The translations under genes were made by a program, and so were the position numbers. Shown in pieces: positions 51,756 through 59,108 of a stretch of DNA of 64,000 bases. This DNA comes from JABDJZ01 sp047619685. GTDB lineage: Bacteria > Bacteroidota > Rhodothermia > Rhodothermales > UBA10348. The notes under the pieces are model-generated. The model was not told the DNA's origin, did not search any database, and saw only the letters and a list, made by a program, of their open reading frames with translations. Within the stretch, counting starts at the first letter, position 1. The number at the start of each line of letters is the position of its first letter. The stretch lies in contig JBLHLC010000022.1 of assembly GCA_047619685.1 (NCBI GenBank), forward strand, positions 1 to 64,000, written 5' to 3'.

Positions 51756-52184
51756 TTGTTCTCAAACGCTGCTCAATACGCTTTGCGGGCCGTTGCCCAT
51801 CTTGGGGCGGACGAGAGCGAGACCTACGTACCCGCCCGGAAAATCGCTGAGGACCTCCAGATCCCGCCGACCTTCCTGGCCAAAGTCCTCAAGCAGCTCG
51901 TGGACGAAGGTATTTTGGTGGCCTACCGAGGACCGACGGGAGGCATCAAGTTGTCTCGGCCCGCCTCCGAGATCACCGTGAGGCAGTTGGTGGAAGCCAT
52001 CGACGGCCCTGATATCTTTACACAGTGCATTCTCGGGTTGCCTGGATGCGGCAACAGAAAACCCTGCCCGATGCATGACGGTTGGGCACCTATCCGGAAT
52101 TCGTTGGCGACGGAGTTTGAAGCCCAGACAGTGGAACGCCTCTCGGAAGCATACAGAACCGGGGCGCTTCGACTCAGGCCGTAG
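51756..52184 (+). CDS. Rrf2-family, IscR-like iron-sulfur regulator
   Basis: 142 aa. The likely start is TTG 51756, giving (M)FSNAAQYALRAVAHLG, the normal beginning of Rrf2 proteins; the open frame from 51576 is not coding. The winged helix spans PARKIAEDLQIPPTFLAKVL and VAYRGPTGGIKLSRP. Three Cys at residues 91, 98 and 104 (QCILGLPGCGNRKPCPMH) match the spacing of the IscR cluster ligands (92, 98, 104 in E. coli). It probably senses Fe-S status, nitric oxide or redox and controls nearby or distant genes. The convergent decayed Rrf2 gene overlaps its 3' end. Confidence 0.88.
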   Translation: MFSNAAQYALRAVAHLGADESETYVPARKIAEDLQIPPTFLAKVLKQLVDEGILVAYRGPTGGIKLSRPASEITVRQLVEAIDGPDIFTQCILGLPGCGNRKPCPMHDGWAPIRNSLATEFEAQTVERLSEAYRTGALRLRP

Positions 52185-52550
52185 ACGCGAGAGCTTGTCC
52201 GGCCAGCCGGCCGACAGCGAGATCCGGAGAGCATTTGGCGGCCACATCCCCCATTCGGACCCGGTCGAGTGCCCACTGGACGTTGAGAACTGTGGCAGCA
52301 GACAGTCCGCGCCCGGCTGACAGTCGTTGCAGACCCCGAGGGGACAATCCAGTTTGGAACTCTCTGGGTCCAGAACCCGAAGATCTCCGCGAGGCTCAGG
52401 CCGTCGGACTCCGACCGCCATCTGTAGCCACCCGATGGACCCCGCGTCCCTTCGATTATGCCGGCTGCTTTCATGGCCCCCAAACTCTTGGCAAGAACCG
52501 ACTCCGTGAGGTGGAGGGCCCTCCCCATGATTTCCGAGTCGTTTGTCTGT
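52174..52550 (-). pseudogene. Decayed second Rrf2-family regulator
   Basis: Reading the minus strand in three frames restores one Rrf2-type protein: LTESVLAKSLGAMKAAGIIE and GTRGPSGGYRWRSESDGLSL from frame one, then LDPESSKLDCPLGVCNDCQP with GADCLL from a second, then VLNVQWALDRVRMGDVAAKC to a TGA at 52174 in a third. Single missing bases near 52378 and 52288 would account for the shifts. The N-terminal first helix is not found; two TAA codons lie in its place. The Cys pattern CPLGVCNDCQPGADC survives in the second frame. Sequencing error at both sites cannot be excluded. Confidence 0.7.
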
Positions 52551-52675
52551 TATTACGACCTTGCCTGCTGTTTCTATAGTGTCGAGTCCCGGCTTCACGA
52601 AAGCTTCTCTCTCAGTTTGGTTGGTGAGGAGGACTCTCGCATCGACATTTGTCCCAGCAACACAGCCCTTTCAGT

Positions 52676-53428
52676 ATGCAATTGAAGGATCGCGTGGTCT
52701 TGATCACCGGGGCCGGATCAGGGATCGGGGCGGCAACGGCACGTCTTGCCTCTAAGGAGGGCGCGAGCGTAGTCCTGTGCGGCAGGAGACCCGACCCTCT
52801 TCAGGCCGTGGCAGCCGCTTTGGAGGGCCCAAGCTTGGTGGTCTCGGCCGACGTTACCGTCCAGGCGGACTGTCAGCGCGTTGTGCTGGCCGCTCTGGAC
52901 AGGTTCGGCCGTATCGACGTCCTGTTTAATAATGCCGGCGTCATCTATCGGGGGAAACCCGTGCACACAACAACCCTCCAAGAGTGGGAAACAACCTTCA
53001 GCGTGAATGTAACGGGGACGTTTCTCATGTCGAAAGCGGTGCTCCCCGACATGCTCCGACGGGGGGCCGGCAGCGTGGTCAACAACGCCTCATTCGTGGG
53101 ATTGGCCGGCGGCGATGAGATTGCCGCCTACGCCGCCTCAAAAGGCGCGGTGGTTCTCCTGACCCGGTCCATGGCGCGCGATTATGCGCCGAGTGGCATC
53201 CGGGTCAACTGCGTCTGCCCTGGCAGCGTCGATACGCCCATGCTGGACCGCGAAATGGAAGCAATGGGCGGTGCCGACACCGTGCTGCCCCTTTTTGCCA
53301 GCAAACATCCGCTCGGCAGGATTGGCCGTTCCCAGGAGGTCGCCGCAGCGGTTGTGTTCCTGGCCTCGGACGCGGCCTCCTTCATGACCGGCGTTTCCTT
53401 ACCCGTCGACGGCGGCCGTCTTGCGTGA
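52676..53428 (+). CDS. SDR-family oxidoreductase (glucose/3-oxoacyl-type)
   Basis: 250 aa from ATG 52676; a TTG at 52649 is also in frame. Motifs: TGAGSGIG (residues 11-18), NNAG, and YAASKGA with the catalytic Tyr and Lys, then CPGSVDTPMLDR. The C-terminal FMTGVSLPVDGG is typical of classical SDRs using NAD(P)H. The substrate is open; sugar alcohols, 3-oxoacyl or steroid-like compounds are possible. It follows the decayed Rrf2 gene and is convergent with the Gfo/Idh/MocA gene; a GC hairpin lies between. Confidence 0.92.
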   Translation: MQLKDRVVLITGAGSGIGAATARLASKEGASVVLCGRRPDPLQAVAAALEGPSLVVSADVTVQADCQRVVLAALDRFGRIDVLFNNAGVIYRGKPVHTTTLQEWETTFSVNVTGTFLMSKAVLPDMLRRGAGSVVNNASFVGLAGGDEIAAYAASKGAVVLLTRSMARDYAPSGIRVNCVCPGSVDTPMLDREMEAMGGADTVLPLFASKHPLGRIGRSQEVAAAVVFLASDAASFMTGVSLPVDGGRLA

Positions 53429-53438
53429 CACTCGGGTA

Positions 53439-53451
53439 GGCCGCCACGGCC
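53439..53451. terminator. Hairpin between two convergent genes
   Basis: GGCCG-CCA-CGGCC at 53439-53451 lies in the 30-bp gap between the SDR and oxidoreductase stops; a longer GGCGGCCGT/ACGGCCGCC pair (53411-53419 and 53446-53454) overlaps it. It may end transcription from both sides. No T tract. Confidence 0.45.
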
Positions 53452-53458
53452 GCCGGCG

Positions 53459-54445
53459 TCATTCAGAATCCATCGGATACCGCAGCCCGATCTCTCTGCG
53501 CACACCGTCCAAGAGGGCAATCAGATTCAGGCTGTCCCGATGGGACCACAGAGCGCTTTCAGTTTCACCGCTTCGAATGCATCTGTGGCATTCCTCGATC
53601 TCGTGCACAAAACCCAGTCCCTTTCGCGGGTGGTGATGCCTCTCGAAATCTGAGGCCCTGTTCACGTGATGCCGGTACGCGTCGCTGGCGTGCCACATGG
53701 GCTCAATGGAGAATCTTCCCAGACTCCCTGTCACGGTCGCCTCCATGTTGGACTGCGAAGCAAAACCGGAGTACAGGACGGCCATGGCCTTTGGGTACTC
53801 CAGGATAATTCCCGTCTGCCCGTCGACACCGGTTTCGGACGCGATCATTCGCGCCGTGATCCTGTCCGGCACCCCCATAATGGCGTAGGCAAGGAAGAGC
53901 GGATATATCCCCATGTCAAGGAGAGATCCGCCCGCCAGTTCGGGATTGAGGAGCCTGCTCTCGGGCCCCGCCGTGACCTCAATCGAAAAGTCGGCCGTGA
54001 TGTAACGCACTTGGCCGATATCTCCCGCTTGGGTTCGGTCGATGACGGCAGCAATGGTTGGGTTAAAACGGGACCACAACGCCTCCATGAAGAACTTCCC
54101 GCTGGCGCTGGATGCATCAACCATCCGCTTGGCCTGGGCGCGGTTCACGGCCACCGGCTTCTCGCACAACACGTGGTGTCCGTGTTCCAGCGAGGCTATG
54201 GTCAGCGCGGCGTGAGAGTCGTGGGGCGTCGCTACGTAAACAACGTCTATCTGGTCGTCCTCCAGGAGGTCCTGGTAACTCCCGTACGCCTTGCCACCAT
54301 GCTCCGCGCAAAAGGCATCCGCCTTGGCTTGTGTCCGCGAGGCCGCAGCAGCCAGGACGGCACCATCAACCAGCGCAAGATCGCTGGCAAACTTGTGTGC
54401 GATTCCGCCAAGGCCCAGTATTCCCCAGCGTAGTGGAGTCGTCAT
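53459..54445 (-). CDS. Gfo/Idh/MocA-family oxidoreductase
   Basis: 328 aa. The Rossmann start WGILGLGGIAHKFASDL binds NAD(P). VYVATPHDSHAALT and the signature CEKPVAVNRAQAKRM carry the EKP Lys. The C-terminal substrate-binding half includes GGSLLDMGIYPLFLAYAIMG, as in dihydrodiol dehydrogenase and glucose-fructose oxidoreductase relatives. It oxidises or reduces a sugar or cyclic alcohol in the cytoplasm. The sterol-desaturase-like gene lies 51 bp upstream on the same strand. It is full length, unlike the fragment at 11469. Confidence 0.93.
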   Translation of the reverse strand: MTTPLRWGILGLGGIAHKFASDLALVDGAVLAAAASRTQAKADAFCAEHGGKAYGSYQDLLEDDQIDVVYVATPHDSHAALTIASLEHGHHVLCEKPVAVNRAQAKRMVDASSASGKFFMEALWSRFNPTIAAVIDRTQAGDIGQVRYITADFSIEVTAGPESRLLNPELAGGSLLDMGIYPLFLAYAIMGVPDRITARMIASETGVDGQTGIILEYPKAMAVLYSGFASQSNMEATVTGSLGRFSIEPMWHASDAYRHHVNRASDFERHHHPRKGLGFVHEIEECHRCIRSGETESALWSHRDSLNLIALLDGVRREIGLRYPMDSE

Positions 54446-54496
54446 AATTGCTCAGGTGTGTTTGGACGTTCGCGTCGCCTTGGGCCGGCTGAGGTC

Positions 54497-55372
54497 CTAT
54501 CGACCCTTCCCCAACCCGTGCATGCTCTGGTGGATGAAGTCCTTCGGGAATGTCTCCGAACCCGGAAAGCCGAGGGCGATGTCCCGGCCGTCCGAAGGGA
54601 TAGCTGCCGTCTTGAAGATGTAGTCCCAGAGACTCAGCGTTATGCCAAAATTGATACCATGACTGTGTCCTTGAGGCCACGCCTTTGCGTGGTGCCAGAT
54701 GTGCATCTGCGGGTTGTTCAACACATACTTCAGCGGCCCGAGCGGCACGTTGATGTTGGAGTGGTTGAAGTGACCCACTGCCAGCGTGGAAACGTACACC
54801 ATGAAGAAGTCGTCGATGCCGAAGCCAATCATGGCCAGGGGGATGTACTGGATGACGTTGTAGACCACGTTTTCCATCCAGTGGTAGCGCAGGTGAGCCG
54901 CAAACCCCATCTCCTCCACCGAGTGATGCACCTTGTGGAATTCCCATAACCAGGGCACCCGGTGAAGCAGCCGGTGCACGTTCCACTGGATGAAATCCCG
55001 AATCACGAACAGCGCCACGAGCTGAAGCCAAACCGGCCAGCCACCTACCTCGATCGCGACCAGATTCTGGATGCCCAGGACTGCCAGCACATTGCCAAAG
55101 GCTTCAACAACCACGTTTGAAGCCGCATTGTAGATGATGAGCGAGAACAGAAAGAAGTTGAAGAACATGTAGAACACGTCCAGCCAGAAGTCTTTTCTGA
55201 ACGTCCTCTGGCCCTTGCGCCAGGGCATCACCAGTTCCAGGGCAAAGAACACGGCCGACACGCCGATCAGCCAGTAGAAGTAGTTGTAGAGGCCTGGCGT
55301 GGTGACCTCGCGCCACAGGTACCCCGCGTATCCGAAGTAGCCGTCCAGAAAGACTTGGAAGTAGTGCCGCAT
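54497..55372 (-). CDS. Sterol desaturase / fatty acid hydroxylase family membrane protein
   Basis: 291 aa from ATG 55372 (MRHYFQVFLDGYFGYAGYLW); the frame to 55522 crosses a terminator and is not used. Four or more membrane helices are seen (YWLIGVSAVFFALELVM, FYMFFNFFLFSLIIYNAA). The diiron His clusters are complete: HRLLHR, HKVHHS, and HIWHH, with GHFNHSN between. Members hydroxylate or desaturate sterols, hopanoids, carotenoids or fatty acids. The substrate is unknown. A downstream Gfo/Idh/MocA gene on the same strand may process a product, but the link is weak. Confidence 0.92.
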   Translation of the reverse strand: MRHYFQVFLDGYFGYAGYLWREVTTPGLYNYFYWLIGVSAVFFALELVMPWRKGQRTFRKDFWLDVFYMFFNFFLFSLIIYNAASNVVVEAFGNVLAVLGIQNLVAIEVGGWPVWLQLVALFVIRDFIQWNVHRLLHRVPWLWEFHKVHHSVEEMGFAAHLRYHWMENVVYNVIQYIPLAMIGFGIDDFFMVYVSTLAVGHFNHSNINVPLGPLKYVLNNPQMHIWHHAKAWPQGHSHGINFGITLSLWDYIFKTAAIPSDGRDIALGFPGSETFPKDFIHQSMHGLGKGR

Positions 55373-55405
55373 ACGGTGTTCACCCGCGTTCGGGGCGGCC
55401 GTTCC

Positions 55406-55446
55406 CAGAAAACAGAAAACCCCCGCCGCAGACTGCGACGGGGGTT
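55406..55446 (-). terminator. Rho-independent terminator after the SnoaL-like gene
   Basis: On the minus strand AACCCCCGTCGCAG pairs with CTGCGGCGGGGGTT (one mismatch), followed by TTTTCTGTTTTC. It is the best intrinsic terminator in the window and ends the 55491-55874 transcript. Confidence 0.85.
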
Positions 55447-55490
55447 GGAGTCGTTCTGCGGGCCGCGCGGTTGTCGCGCAGCGGGCGGAA

Positions 55491-55874
55491 TTAGCTGCCG
55501 TAGATGAAGCGCTCGTGCACAATCTTGCCGTTCTCCCACTTCTGCACGGACACCTGCACGTAGTCCATGACGCCCCATTCCTTGTGGGTGTAGTCGAAGT
55601 GCCACTTGACGAATGCCAGGCCGGCGTTTTCGTCCACGGCCACTTCCAGAACCTCAGCTCCGCGAAATTCGGTCAGGTTCTCGACGAAGCTGACCTCGAA
55701 CGCCCGGGCGGCATCGAAGCCCACGCGGTCCCCAGTGAAGTTGTCGGCCATGACCACGTTCTGGGCGTAGAACTTGTCGAAGGCGTCCAGAATCTGGCCG
55801 GCCCGGATCATATCGTTAAGGTTGCTGACGTTGTCCGCAATGGTGATCAGCTCTAAGGTCTCGTCGTTGCTCAT
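55491..55874 (-). CDS. SnoaL-like / NTF2-fold protein
   Basis: 127 aa, cytoplasmic. The sequence SNLNDMIRAGQILDAFDKFY, VVMADNFTGDRVGFDAARAF and FVKWHFDYTHKEWGVMDYVQ fits the SnoaL-like branch of the NTF2 superfamily, which includes isomerases and many uncharacterised small proteins. The gene is monocistronic: a strong terminator follows and the next gene upstream is divergent. Function unknown. Confidence 0.85.
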   Translation of the reverse strand: MSNDETLELITIADNVSNLNDMIRAGQILDAFDKFYAQNVVMADNFTGDRVGFDAARAFEVSFVENLTEFRGAEVLEVAVDENAGLAFVKWHFDYTHKEWGVMDYVQVSVQKWENGKIVHERFIYGS

Positions 55875-56078
55875 CGGATTTATCCAGAGGAAAGTGATTG
55901 TTGGGTTATTCTATTTGTTGCAACAACTATTGTTTCAACACCATTACTTTTCCCCAGGGCTCATCGCTGTCGGAAATACTCCGCGAGACATTTCCCTTGC
56001 AACCACACGGCATCCTCTCCTACTCTTCCTGCGGCCGCACTCTGCGCGACCACGTTGTACCACTCTGAACAGCCGCCC

Positions 56079-56651
56079 GTGTCTTCTCGACGAAATTTCC
56101 TGAAGTCCTCGGCCGCCGCAGTGGGCGGCTCATGGGCCGTGATGAGTGCTCCGGCCGCACTCTCAATTTTTGACCTGGCCTGTACGAACCGCCAGACAGG
56201 CACCTTTGCTGTTCTCAGCGGATGGCAAGCGGCCGAATTGGATGCACTTACTGCCCTGATTGTGCCTTCGGATGCAACAGGCCCCGGAGCTCGCGAGGCG
56301 GGCGTTGTCTGGTTCATTGACGCGGCCGTTTCGCAGGACCCCGACGGCCCGGCACAACAGGACCAAATGCTCTCTGAGCTCACAACTGCCGTGCGGGAGC
56401 GCTTCGGGAGCGACTCCCTGGCTGAGTTGGCACCCGAGGAGCAGATCCAAATTGCCCACGATCTGGAAGAAACCCAGTTCTTCGGCCAGATTCGGAATGC
56501 CACGCTGAATGGCATGTTTGCCCACCCCCGCCATGGCGGAAATCGTGACAAGGCCGGATGGAAACTCATCGGCTTCGATGATCGCCACGCCTGGCAACCC
56601 CCATTTGGACATTATGACGCCGAATATGCGAATCCCTCTTCTGACGCTTAG
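56079..56651 (+). CDS. Gluconate 2-dehydrogenase subunit 3-like protein with Tat signal
   Basis: About 190 aa from GTG 56079; a TTG at 56055 is also in frame. The twin-arginine signal SSRRNFLKSSAAAVGG is clear. Following it, AELDALTALIVPSDATGPGA and REAGVVWFIDAAV are diagnostic for the small (gamma) subunit of gluconate-2-dehydrogenase-type complexes, and NATLNGMFAHPRHGGNRDKA is the second hallmark. The protein helps export or mature the GMC catalytic subunit at 57081. Between them is a RidA-like gene whose start overlaps this stop by 26 bp. Confidence 0.9.
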   Translation: MSSRRNFLKSSAAAVGGSWAVMSAPAALSIFDLACTNRQTGTFAVLSGWQAAELDALTALIVPSDATGPGAREAGVVWFIDAAVSQDPDGPAQQDQMLSELTTAVRERFGSDSLAELAPEEQIQIAHDLEETQFFGQIRNATLNGMFAHPRHGGNRDKAGWKLIGFDDRHAWQPPFGHYDAEYANPSSDA

Positions 56652-57081
56652 CGCCTGCGTTCTCTTCCTTGCCTCGTGTACCGCGCCCGCAGCCCAGGAG
56701 GCCACTGAGGCTCCCCATCTGGATGTGCAGCACTACGCCTTTGGCGGCACCGCTCCCCTTTCGGAGGCCGTGCGTGTGGGGCATACCATTTACCTCTCCG
56801 GCAAACTTGGGATCGGTCGCGACATGCCACGGGGCATCGAACCCGAGACGCGCCAGGCCATGGAGAACATCAAGACCTCGCTCGCGGAAAAGGGAGCGTC
56901 CATGTCCGATGTCGTTAAGTGCACCGTCTTTCTGGCAGACATGGCCGAATGGGGGGCGATGAACGCCGTCTACGGCACCTACTTCCCGGAGAACCCACCC
57001 GCGCGCAGTGCTGTCGGAGCCAACGGGCTTGCCGCCGACGCCCGGGTTGAGATTGAATGCATCGCCGTGAAGGGGACCTGA
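56626..57081 (+). CDS. RidA-family protein with lipoprotein signal
   Basis: 151 aa from ATG 56626 (the ATG at 56614 is possible). A lipoprotein signal with lipobox LASC precedes a RidA/YjgF domain: PLSEAVRVGHTIYLSGKLGI, MENIKTSLAEKGASMSDVVK, and PARSAVGANGLAADARVEIE with the conserved Arg. Cytosolic RidA deaminates reactive enamines and imines; an exported, lipid-anchored form is unusual. It overlaps the preceding subunit-3 gene by 26 bp and shares one base with the GMC start (TGATG), so the three are translationally coupled. Confidence 0.88.
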   Translation: MRIPLLTLSACVLFLASCTAPAAQEATEAPHLDVQHYAFGGTAPLSEAVRVGHTIYLSGKLGIGRDMPRGIEPETRQAMENIKTSLAEKGASMSDVVKCTVFLADMAEWGAMNAVYGTYFPENPPARSAVGANGLAADARVEIECIAVKGT

Positions 57082-58736
57082 TGCGGAGGCCCGGCGACAC
57101 ACCCGCCTTCTCGCTACAAGACCAGGTCGATTTCGTAGTCATTGGCTCCGGCGCCGCCGGGGGCGTGATGGCCAAGGAGCTGTCCACCGCAGGCTTTTCC
57201 GTGGTGGTACTCGAGCAAGGGCCCTACCTGACTTCCGATGGGTTCAAGCACGACGAGATTGGCGACTCGGCGGCCCGAGGTCTCGGATCGCTGGAGAACC
57301 ATACACCGCAGTCATTCAGGACATCCATTGACGAGGAGCCCACCCAGCGAGGTGTACTCAGGTACCTCCCCATGGTGGGTGGCACCAGTGTCCACTTCAC
57401 GGCCAACTACTGGCGATTCCGCGAGATCGACTTCATCGAGAAGAGCCTTTTTGGCCCGGTGGCCGGTACCGGTATCGAAGACTGGCCGATCACGTATGCG
57501 GATCTGGAGCCCTACTACACGAAAGTAGATTGGGAGGTGGGGGTTTCCGGTGGAAAAAATCACTACGACCCTCCGCGGTCCAAGCCGTACCCCATGCCGC
57601 CCATGCCCATCAAGAGTTCGGGCGTGCTCTTCAAGCAGGCATGCGAAAAGCTTGGGTGGCACCCCAGTCCGGCTCCGATGGCCGTCCTGTCGGAGCCGTA
57701 TGACGGACGATCCCCCTGTATCCACTGTGGCTTTTGCATGGGGAACGGGTGTGAGGTCAAGGCCAAGTCGTCCTCTCTCGTGTCCATGATTCCGAAGGCC
57801 GAGGCCACCGGGAATTGCGAGATCAGGCCTTTGTCTACGGCCGCTCGCATCGAGACGGATAGCGCCGGGCGCGTCTCACGCGTCGTCTACTTCAACGCCG
57901 ATGGTGTCGAAGTCGCGCAGCCGTGCAAGGCCGCCGTGGTGTGTGCGAATGGGTGCGAAACCCCTCGCCTGCTCCTCATGTCCGACTCGCCGCGGTTCCC
58001 CAACGGGCTGGCCAACTCCTCTGGCGTCGTGGGCAAATACCTTTTGGACAACGGGCAAGTGCACGTTCTTGGGCAGTTCGAGGAGCCCATGAACGAGTTC
58101 AAGAGCATTCAGGTGACCCAGATCTGCTGGGACTTCTACGACACCGATCCCAGGCGCGGCTTCTGGGGCGGTGGCGGCATGGATGCCCGTTTTCAGTATG
58201 GGCCCGCCAGCTTCGCCCGCAATGGACTTCATCCCGATCAGCCCAAGTGGGGCTCCGAGTACAAGCGTTTGCTGGCGCACTATTACAATCGCACCATCGA
58301 CGTCAACGGTCATACGACCACCATCCCGCTGGAAACCAATAACGTGGTGTTGGACCGGAATAACGTGGACCGTTACGGGAGGCCCGGACTGACGGTCACG
58401 CTTGCCGACCACCCCGACGACATCGCGGTGAAGGAATTCTTTATTGAACGGTGCACAGAGATTGTGACCGCCATGAACCCCACGCGTATGTGGGACCGTG
58501 GACTGGGCTCGCGTGGTGGGCAGGTGCATCTGCTCGGGACCTGCCGCATGGGGAACGACCCGGAAACCTCGGTCGTGGACAAGTACCACCGAGCGCACGA
58601 TGTGCCGAACCTGTTTGTGTGCGACGGGTCCAGCTTTGTGACCTCGGGGCGCGGCCAGCCGACTATGACGATTCAGGCGCTGGCGTTCAGGGCCGCGGAC
58701 CACATTGCCGAGTTCGCGCGACTGGGGGAGATTTAG
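57081..58736 (+). CDS. GMC-family FAD oxidoreductase (gluconate 2-dehydrogenase large subunit-like)
   Basis: 551 aa from ATG 57081. FAD binding is shown by VIGSGAAGGVMAKELSTAGF and the ADP motif VVVLEQGP. CIHCGFCMGNGCEVKAKSS has closely spaced Cys, as in this subfamily. The C-terminus has HLLGTCRMGNDPETSVVD and SGRGQPTMTIQALAFRAADH, characteristic of GMC enzymes. It likely oxidises a sugar acid or alcohol and passes electrons to a quinone or cytochrome. No own signal peptide is visible, which fits co-export with the Tat-bearing subunit 3. A cytochrome c subunit is not present in the window. Confidence 0.92.
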   Translation: MRRPGDTPAFSLQDQVDFVVIGSGAAGGVMAKELSTAGFSVVVLEQGPYLTSDGFKHDEIGDSAARGLGSLENHTPQSFRTSIDEEPTQRGVLRYLPMVGGTSVHFTANYWRFREIDFIEKSLFGPVAGTGIEDWPITYADLEPYYTKVDWEVGVSGGKNHYDPPRSKPYPMPPMPIKSSGVLFKQACEKLGWHPSPAPMAVLSEPYDGRSPCIHCGFCMGNGCEVKAKSSSLVSMIPKAEATGNCEIRPLSTAARIETDSAGRVSRVVYFNADGVEVAQPCKAAVVCANGCETPRLLLMSDSPRFPNGLANSSGVVGKYLLDNGQVHVLGQFEEPMNEFKSIQVTQICWDFYDTDPRRGFWGGGGMDARFQYGPASFARNGLHPDQPKWGSEYKRLLAHYYNRTIDVNGHTTTIPLETNNVVLDRNNVDRYGRPGLTVTLADHPDDIAVKEFFIERCTEIVTAMNPTRMWDRGLGSRGGQVHLLGTCRMGNDPETSVVDKYHRAHDVPNLFVCDGSSFVTSGRGQPTMTIQALAFRAADHIAEFARLGEI

Positions 58737-59108
58737 AGGCCGCCCGGCAAGCCGTCAACGAGTCCCCGGGCAAGCTTCGGGCGGTGTCCGGTGTCCGCGC
58801 ATCGGACTTTTTGAAAATACATGGCGACGCGCCTCACCAATCCTGAAAAAACTTTTCGTACCTGGGTAAGCCTAGCTTTGCGAAATAGCGGAACCAGTAT
58901 TCTGCGTGTCTGACCGGCCTATATGTTCGGCCCTGAGCTTTGATGTGGCTGAGAGATTTTCGCTGGTGGATTGCGCATCAGCTCGGAAACTTTCGAGATC
59001 ACAACATCCGCCGATAACAGCCCGAGACAGCTCCATCGGCTGCTTTCATATTTAGCCGCGACGGAGGTCCTTGGGACCCCCGCGGTGAACTAGACAAGCC
59101 CTGTTTCC
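58737..59108. other. 372-bp gap before the giant surface-protein gene
   Basis: No coding frame or RNA gene is supported. At 59056-59085 an imperfect hairpin (CCGCG...GGTCC-TTG-GGACC...CGCGG) sits 23 bp before ATG 59109; it could end the GMC transcript or act in the leader of the next gene. The AT-richer stretch near 58840-58990 may hold the promoter. Confidence 0.5.
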
